NCBI GenBank assembly: GCA_023395395.1
Contig: JAEWZH010000010.1
Location: 1-8,316, forward strand
From: Bacteroidota bacterium
Lineage (GTDB): Bacteria > Bacteroidota > Bacteroidia > Bacteroidales > Porphyromonadaceae
Reading direction: 5' to 3'
DNA: 8,316 nt
Made by a program: the position numbers and the translations under genes
Shown here: piece by piece, positions 4,574-8,316 of the stretch
How positions within the stretch are numbered: position 1 is the stretch's first letter
Layout of the letters: every line of letters starts with the position of its first letter
The notes under the pieces: generated by a model
What the model saw: the letters and a program-made list of their open reading frames with translations, nothing else
Databases searched by the model: none
Told to the model about the DNA's origin: nothing

Positions 4574-7162
4574 ATGATTTTTGGTGAAATAAAGCAGATT
4601 GGTGCATGCCTCTTGGTCACATTAGTGTATCTCGTTACTTCTTCCTCTGCTTTTTCCCAAAGCCCTGTAGTTATTGAAGGGCATATATTGACCCAAGACA
4701 ATAGTCCTGTAGTCGCAGCTAATGTCTTATTAATGCCACTCAATAGCAACCGTGTAGTCGCCTCCTACATCTCGGACCAAGATGGGGCATTCGGTTTTTA
4801 TCCTTCAAAGACGATTGATAGCGATTCTCTAAGGATACACGTCATGCGTGTAGGAATAAAAGCCAAATCATTTGTCGTCCCCAATAGAAGTGATTATAAA
4901 CTGGTCTTGACCGTCACTGAAGAGACATTCAATCTAAATGAATTGGTGGTTAAAGCAGAGAAGGTAAGAGAGAGAGGGGATACGCTGCAGTATATGGTGG
5001 GAGCCTTTCAAAGCGTAACAGATAAAAACTTAGCTGACGTCTTACGCAAGATGCCAGGAATATCTGTGGATAAGGATGGCAAAATTCGCTATCAAGGGGA
5101 AGCTATAAGCACCCTTTATATAGACGGATTAAATATGCTAAGGGGACAATATGGTGTTGCAACCAATAATATCCACCCAGATGATATTGCAAGTGTAGAG
5201 ATCCTTCAAAATCACCAAGAGATAGAAGCATTAAAGGAAATCTCTGACGGAGAAAGGGCTGCTATTAATATCCTCCTAAAGGAATCAAGTAGAGGGGTAT
5301 GGGCGAGCAGGGTATCACTTGCTGCTGGTATTGTGGGGAATGATAAGTGGCTATGGGATGGAAAACTGATGACCTCAAGATTTGCGAGAGGTAACCAACA
5401 GCTGACACTCATCAAAGGGAATAATAGGGGGTTAGATATCAGTCGAGACTTGAATTCGTATGACAGGAATGGATTGCTATTACCTGTCCCAGTCGCCAGT
5501 ATCAATGTAAATCAAGCATCTATGCTAGACGATGAATACTATCGAGACAATCAAGACCTCACTTCGTCCCTCAATACAATATTTAGGATTAAAGAAAAAA
5601 CAACGACTGGAGTCAATATCACTTACGCTCATATAGAGGATAAACCGACACTTCGTGAAGTGAGCACTTATGTGCTCCCAACTGGGGAGAAGGTGATCTT
5701 CGATGAGAGATCCAAAGGTGTGTTTGTTCACAATACTTGGAGTGGTAATGTATTTTATCAAGCCAATAAGACAGACTACTACTTGGACAGTCAAATCAAC
5801 TTTAAAGTAGCGGATCGCAAAAGCAATACTCAGGTCATTTCAGAGATGCTATACGATTCGAGACAACATGAAACTCCATATCGACTGGGATACAATCTCG
5901 AATGTCTAAAAGTCTATGGGAATAATAGAGTCTCCATTCATAGTAAAAGTCATTATCAAAATCACGTTCAAAACTTGAGCCTTAATCAATCTGCTCAGGA
6001 GATAATCGAGACAAATGCCAGCAGCCATACCGCGGTAAAGATTTCCAACTTTGGATCTCTTATCCCTCGAGCGAGTCTTTTCTTTTCACTATTTTACGAA
6101 TATGATGCCTCGACTATTGCCTTAGCTCCTTATTTGGTGTCCTTCCCATCACATATTGCAGGAACGTCATTGGGTATGTATTACCAACACAAAGGGGTAA
6201 ACTTCAATCTTAACTTACGATTAGGATATGCGGATAAGACCCTTAGACCCGGAGGCAAAGAGTCGCATCTAAGTTATGCGGATTTCACTCCATCTCTATC
6301 TCTGAAATATGTGCCGTGGCGCAATGTCGCTATTCTCCTTGATTACAACTTTATACAAAATACACCCAATATACGGAGGCTTTATACTTTTCCTATATTG
6401 ATTGGGCACCGTACATCATCATCCTATGAGGGAGAGTTATTCCTATCATCGTATCATAATGTCGGTTCAAAGATTACCTACAAACATGTACCTTCAATGC
6501 TCTTCACGGTACTTGATATCAGCTATAGCAGAATATCACCCAATAGGTTATTTGGGAGTTATTTGAGCGGCAATAGAATCATTGTGAGTACAATGCCCAC
6601 CATGCAACAAGGAGAGAATTTGTCTGCCACAGTCAGTATATCAAAGGGCTTTTATTGGAAAGCAACGAAGATTGGAGTGGAAATATCCAGAATAAAGACT
6701 GAGATGCCTATCCTACTACAAAACGAAGTACTTCGATTAGATTCTAGACAGTGGCTTATTTCTCTCGATGTCTATATGCGTCCATGGCAGTTTATGGAGA
6801 TAGAAATGGATAGTAAATATCAATATTTGTCTAACAATCTGGAGAATGGAGTCAGACAATCTCCTATGCGATATTTATTGAATAGCATCGGACTAACCTT
6901 GAAGCCCACTAAGCAGTTACATGGATATGTGGGTTATCATCACTACCTTAATTTGAACAACGATGGAGATAAAAACTTTTATCTATGTGATCTAAGTATT
7001 GGGTATGAGTTTGATAGATGGTCTCTATTTGGCAAGGTAAATAATCTCTTCGATATTCAATCCTATACGTACACAAGTCTTAGTAGCATAAATAGGTATG
7101 ATATGATATATCCATTAAGAAAGCGTTACCTTCTCTTGGGAGTGCGATTCAAACTATTTTAA
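4574..7162 (+). CDS. TonB-dependent-receptor-like outer-membrane protein with CarboxypepD-regulatory-like domain
   Basis: An 862-residue outer-membrane protein. The ATG at 4574 gives a normal signal peptide (residues 1-28, ending SSSAFS) with cleavage before Gln29, and an AAGAGA lies just upstream. A TTG at 4526 would add 16 residues in front of it and is less likely. Residues 33-115 are a carboxypeptidase-regulatory-like domain (VIEGHILT, SDQDGAFGF). LNELVVKAEK (121-130) leads into a plug domain at about 136-250, with DVLRKMPGISVDKDGKI, LYIDG and IASVEILQ. The remainder is a beta-barrel of aromatic alternating strands ending in GVRFKLF; the terminal Phe is the usual BAM recognition residue. 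It is not closely similar to the barrel at 632-3016, which lacks this end. It lies between the peptide precursor and the GLPGLI gene, 24 bp from the latter, so it probably serves the same peptide system as an outer-membrane gate or receptor. That role is an inference from position. Confidence 0.88.
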   Translation: MIFGEIKQIGACLLVTLVYLVTSSSAFSQSPVVIEGHILTQDNSPVVAANVLLMPLNSNRVVASYISDQDGAFGFYPSKTIDSDSLRIHVMRVGIKAKSFVVPNRSDYKLVLTVTEETFNLNELVVKAEKVRERGDTLQYMVGAFQSVTDKNLADVLRKMPGISVDKDGKIRYQGEAISTLYIDGLNMLRGQYGVATNNIHPDDIASVEILQNHQEIEALKEISDGERAAINILLKESSRGVWASRVSLAAGIVGNDKWLWDGKLMTSRFARGNQQLTLIKGNNRGLDISRDLNSYDRNGLLLPVPVASINVNQASMLDDEYYRDNQDLTSSLNTIFRIKEKTTTGVNITYAHIEDKPTLREVSTYVLPTGEKVIFDERSKGVFVHNTWSGNVFYQANKTDYYLDSQINFKVADRKSNTQVISEMLYDSRQHETPYRLGYNLECLKVYGNNRVSIHSKSHYQNHVQNLSLNQSAQEIIETNASSHTAVKISNFGSLIPRASLFFSLFYEYDASTIALAPYLVSFPSHIAGTSLGMYYQHKGVNFNLNLRLGYADKTLRPGGKESHLSYADFTPSLSLKYVPWRNVAILLDYNFIQNTPNIRRLYTFPILIGHRTSSSYEGELFLSSYHNVGSKITYKHVPSMLFTVLDISYSRISPNRLFGSYLSGNRIIVSTMPTMQQGENLSATVSISKGFYWKATKIGVEISRIKTEMPILLQNEVLRLDSRQWLISLDVYMRPWQFMEIEMDSKYQYLSNNLENGVRQSPMRYLLNSIGLTLKPTKQLHGYVGYHHYLNLNNDGDKNFYLCDLSIGYEFDRWSLFGKVNNLFDIQSYTYTSLSSINRYDMIYPLRKRYLLLGVRFKLF

Positions 7163-7186
7163 GAATGTAGAGGAATATAACCAATC

Positions 7187-8038
7187 ATGAAGAATTTACT
7201 TTTACTATTCATTACAGCGACGCTGGCCTTTGTGGTTCAAATAGAGTCGAGGGCGCAAGAGTTTGCTATTTTTGAGGACTTGGTCATACTCCCTTTTGAC
7301 GTGACCAAATGGGATGCCTTGGATAGTACCATATTGATAGTCAACTACAAACAGACGCTAACTGATCCCGAGAGAAGTGGAGGGCCAAGAAGTGAAGAAT
7401 ACACCCTTCAGATAGGTCGGAAATACAGTAAATATTATAGTAGCAACACAAATATTATGGACGAAGTAGAGTCTGGACTTCGAGATAAAGGCAACAGAAT
7501 GGTATGGTATGATGGCGCTTCCTTGTACTGTAATCTATTAGAGCATAAGCTCACGGTGGTAGAGCGAGAATACTTTTCCAAATGGGAGGAGAGTGGTGCC
7601 TATAAGTATGAAGAAGAGGTTCCACAGTTTGAATGGGAGATGACGAGTGATACCCTTACCATTTTGGGGCACTCATGTTTTAAAGCTAAGACGTCTTTTA
7701 GAGGTCGTGACTGGTATGTATGGTTTGCGCCAGAGGTTCCCATGCCTATCTACCCATGGAAGTTCAACGGGTTACCGGGAGCAATTCTTGGTTTTGAGGA
7801 TAGCAAAGGGGTCTTCTCCTCAAGAGCCATAGAAATATCAGCCTCAAAAGAGCCTATCAAGTGGTTCAAATGGCATTACAGTGAGACAACAAGAGAAGAG
7901 TTAAATGATTACCAAAGAAAGGTGCACGACCGACCTTCTCTCATACTCCTTGATGGTGAACCACTCTATCAAATCAGTGCTGACGGTATGGGTATAGCTA
8001 ATGACCCTATTCCTTACCAGCCGATGGAATTGGAGTGA
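7187..8038 (+). CDS. GLPGLI family secreted protein
   Basis: A 283-residue protein with a signal peptide (1-23, ending ESRA; cleavage before Gln24). The signature of the GLPGLI family is present: WYVWFAPEVPMPIYPWKF followed by GLPGAIL at 195-201, here GLPGAI in place of GLPGLI. The earlier SDTLTILGHSCFKA block and the near-terminal NDPIPYQPMELE match conserved positions of the family as I know it. Two Cys (115 and 164) remain after cleavage. The family has no established biochemical function; members are often found near TonB-receptor-like and peptide-precursor genes in Bacteroidota. It is probably periplasmic or surface-exposed. AGAGGAA at 7169-7175 is a plausible ribosome-binding site, and the 24-bp gap to the receptor gene suggests co-transcription. 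Length is normal and nothing looks damaged. Confidence 0.92.
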   Translation: MKNLLLLFITATLAFVVQIESRAQEFAIFEDLVILPFDVTKWDALDSTILIVNYKQTLTDPERSGGPRSEEYTLQIGRKYSKYYSSNTNIMDEVESGLRDKGNRMVWYDGASLYCNLLEHKLTVVEREYFSKWEESGAYKYEEEVPQFEWEMTSDTLTILGHSCFKAKTSFRGRDWYVWFAPEVPMPIYPWKFNGLPGAILGFEDSKGVFSSRAIEISASKEPIKWFKWHYSETTREELNDYQRKVHDRPSLILLDGEPLYQISADGMGIANDPIPYQPMELE

Positions 8039-8138
8039 TACTTTGTAGCTTGGGAAATGGCCCCATGAAATATATTAACACACATTGGAGGCGTAATTTT
8101 TACTGGGTATAATAATCTTTGTGAGGATTAGTTAGATT

Positions 8139-8316
8139 GTGAGGTTCTTTTGTTGCATTAAGCAGCGAGATGTGATGGATTGTGGTCCCGCGTGCTTGGC
8201 TATGGTGGTCAAGCACTATGGTCGTAATCCCAACTTAGAGCAAATCCGTGAGGACTGTGCTCTAGGTAAGGAAGGGGTCTCCTTGCTGGGCATTAGTAAA
8301 GCTGCAGAAAAAAGGG
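8139..8316 (+). CDS. C39 peptidase domain, probable N-terminus of peptidase-containing ABC exporter (3' end outside window)
   Basis: The frame runs off the right edge. After an in-frame TAG at 8133-8135, the translation from GTG 8139 reads VRFFCCIKQRDVMDCGPACL, a normal N-terminus for C39-ABC exporters. A GAGG at 8123-8126 lies upstream. The oxyanion Gln and catalytic Cys (QRDVMDCGP) are present; the His and Asp are beyond the window. ATG 8175 would delete the oxyanion Gln and is rejected as the start. From IKQ onward, all but two residues match the C39 fragment at 3086-3493. About 100 bp separates it from the GLPGLI gene with no clear terminator, so it probably belongs to the same operon and provides leader cleavage and export of the peptide at 4238. 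That it continues into a full transporter is expected from the family but not visible. Confidence 0.85.
   Translation, partial: MRFFCCIKQRDVMDCGPACLAMVVKHYGRNPNLEQIREDCALGKEGVSLLGISKAAEKR
8157..8316 (+). repeat. direct repeat, copy 2 of the duplicated C39 segment
   Basis: Partner of 3104-3263. The block 8190-8269 is identical to 3137-3216 base for base. Outside that block, nearly all differences are at third codon positions and leave the protein unchanged, except KD-A versus RD-V just before the catalytic Cys. Confidence 0.9.

Noticed and set aside
7647..7832. 61-codon + strand ORF inside the GLPGLI gene
   Set aside because: Out-of-frame shadow of a well-supported gene.
1..8316. CRISPR array, tRNA, rRNA, or known riboswitch
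   Set aside because: No regularly spaced repeats and no recognisable tRNA, rRNA or riboswitch sequence seen on reading through the window.

Overview
The window reads as an accessory region from a Bacteroidota genome, most likely order Bacteroidales; Porphyromonas or a close relative is a guess from overall feel, not a match. The clues are two SusC/TonB-receptor-like outer-membrane proteins with carboxypeptidase-regulatory-like N-termini, a GLPGLI-family protein, a small precursor with the LSKEEMxSIKGx leader common in Bacteroidales peptide loci, and three signal peptides that all cleave just before Gln (the Bacteroidota 'Q-rule'). All supported genes are on the + strand.

Layout. 1-370 is the 3' end of an IS3-family transposase; the element probably ends near 471. 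632-3016 encodes a TonB-receptor-like outer-membrane barrel. 3086-3493 encodes an intact C39 (double-glycine) peptidase domain. The rest of its expected ABC transporter is missing, except for a frameshifted, mutated Walker A fossil directly downstream. 3607-3790 is unrecognised and non-coding-looking, and 3791-4237 is an AT-rich stretch with several inverted repeats. 4238-4459 is a GTG-started 73-residue precursor with a textbook double-glycine-type leader. A very long RNA hairpin (4469-4512) separates it from a second TonB-receptor-like gene (4574-7162), which is followed by a GLPGLI-family gene (7187-8038). A second C39 peptidase gene, presumably the start of the intact ABC exporter, starts at about 8139 and runs off the window.

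Interpretation. The right half looks like a complete peptide-export locus: precursor, outer-membrane receptor-like protein, secreted GLPGLI protein, then C39 peptidase-ABC exporter. The left half looks like a decayed sister unit: receptor-like protein followed by a gutted C39 exporter, bordered by an insertion sequence. The two C39 segments encode nearly the same protein. They share an 80-bp identical core flanked by heavily but mostly synonymously diverged DNA, which suggests gene conversion between old tandem copies. The most plausible product is an exported, leader-cleaved, Cys-containing peptide of about 52 residues. Whether it is a bacteriocin, a signal or something else cannot be told from this sequence.
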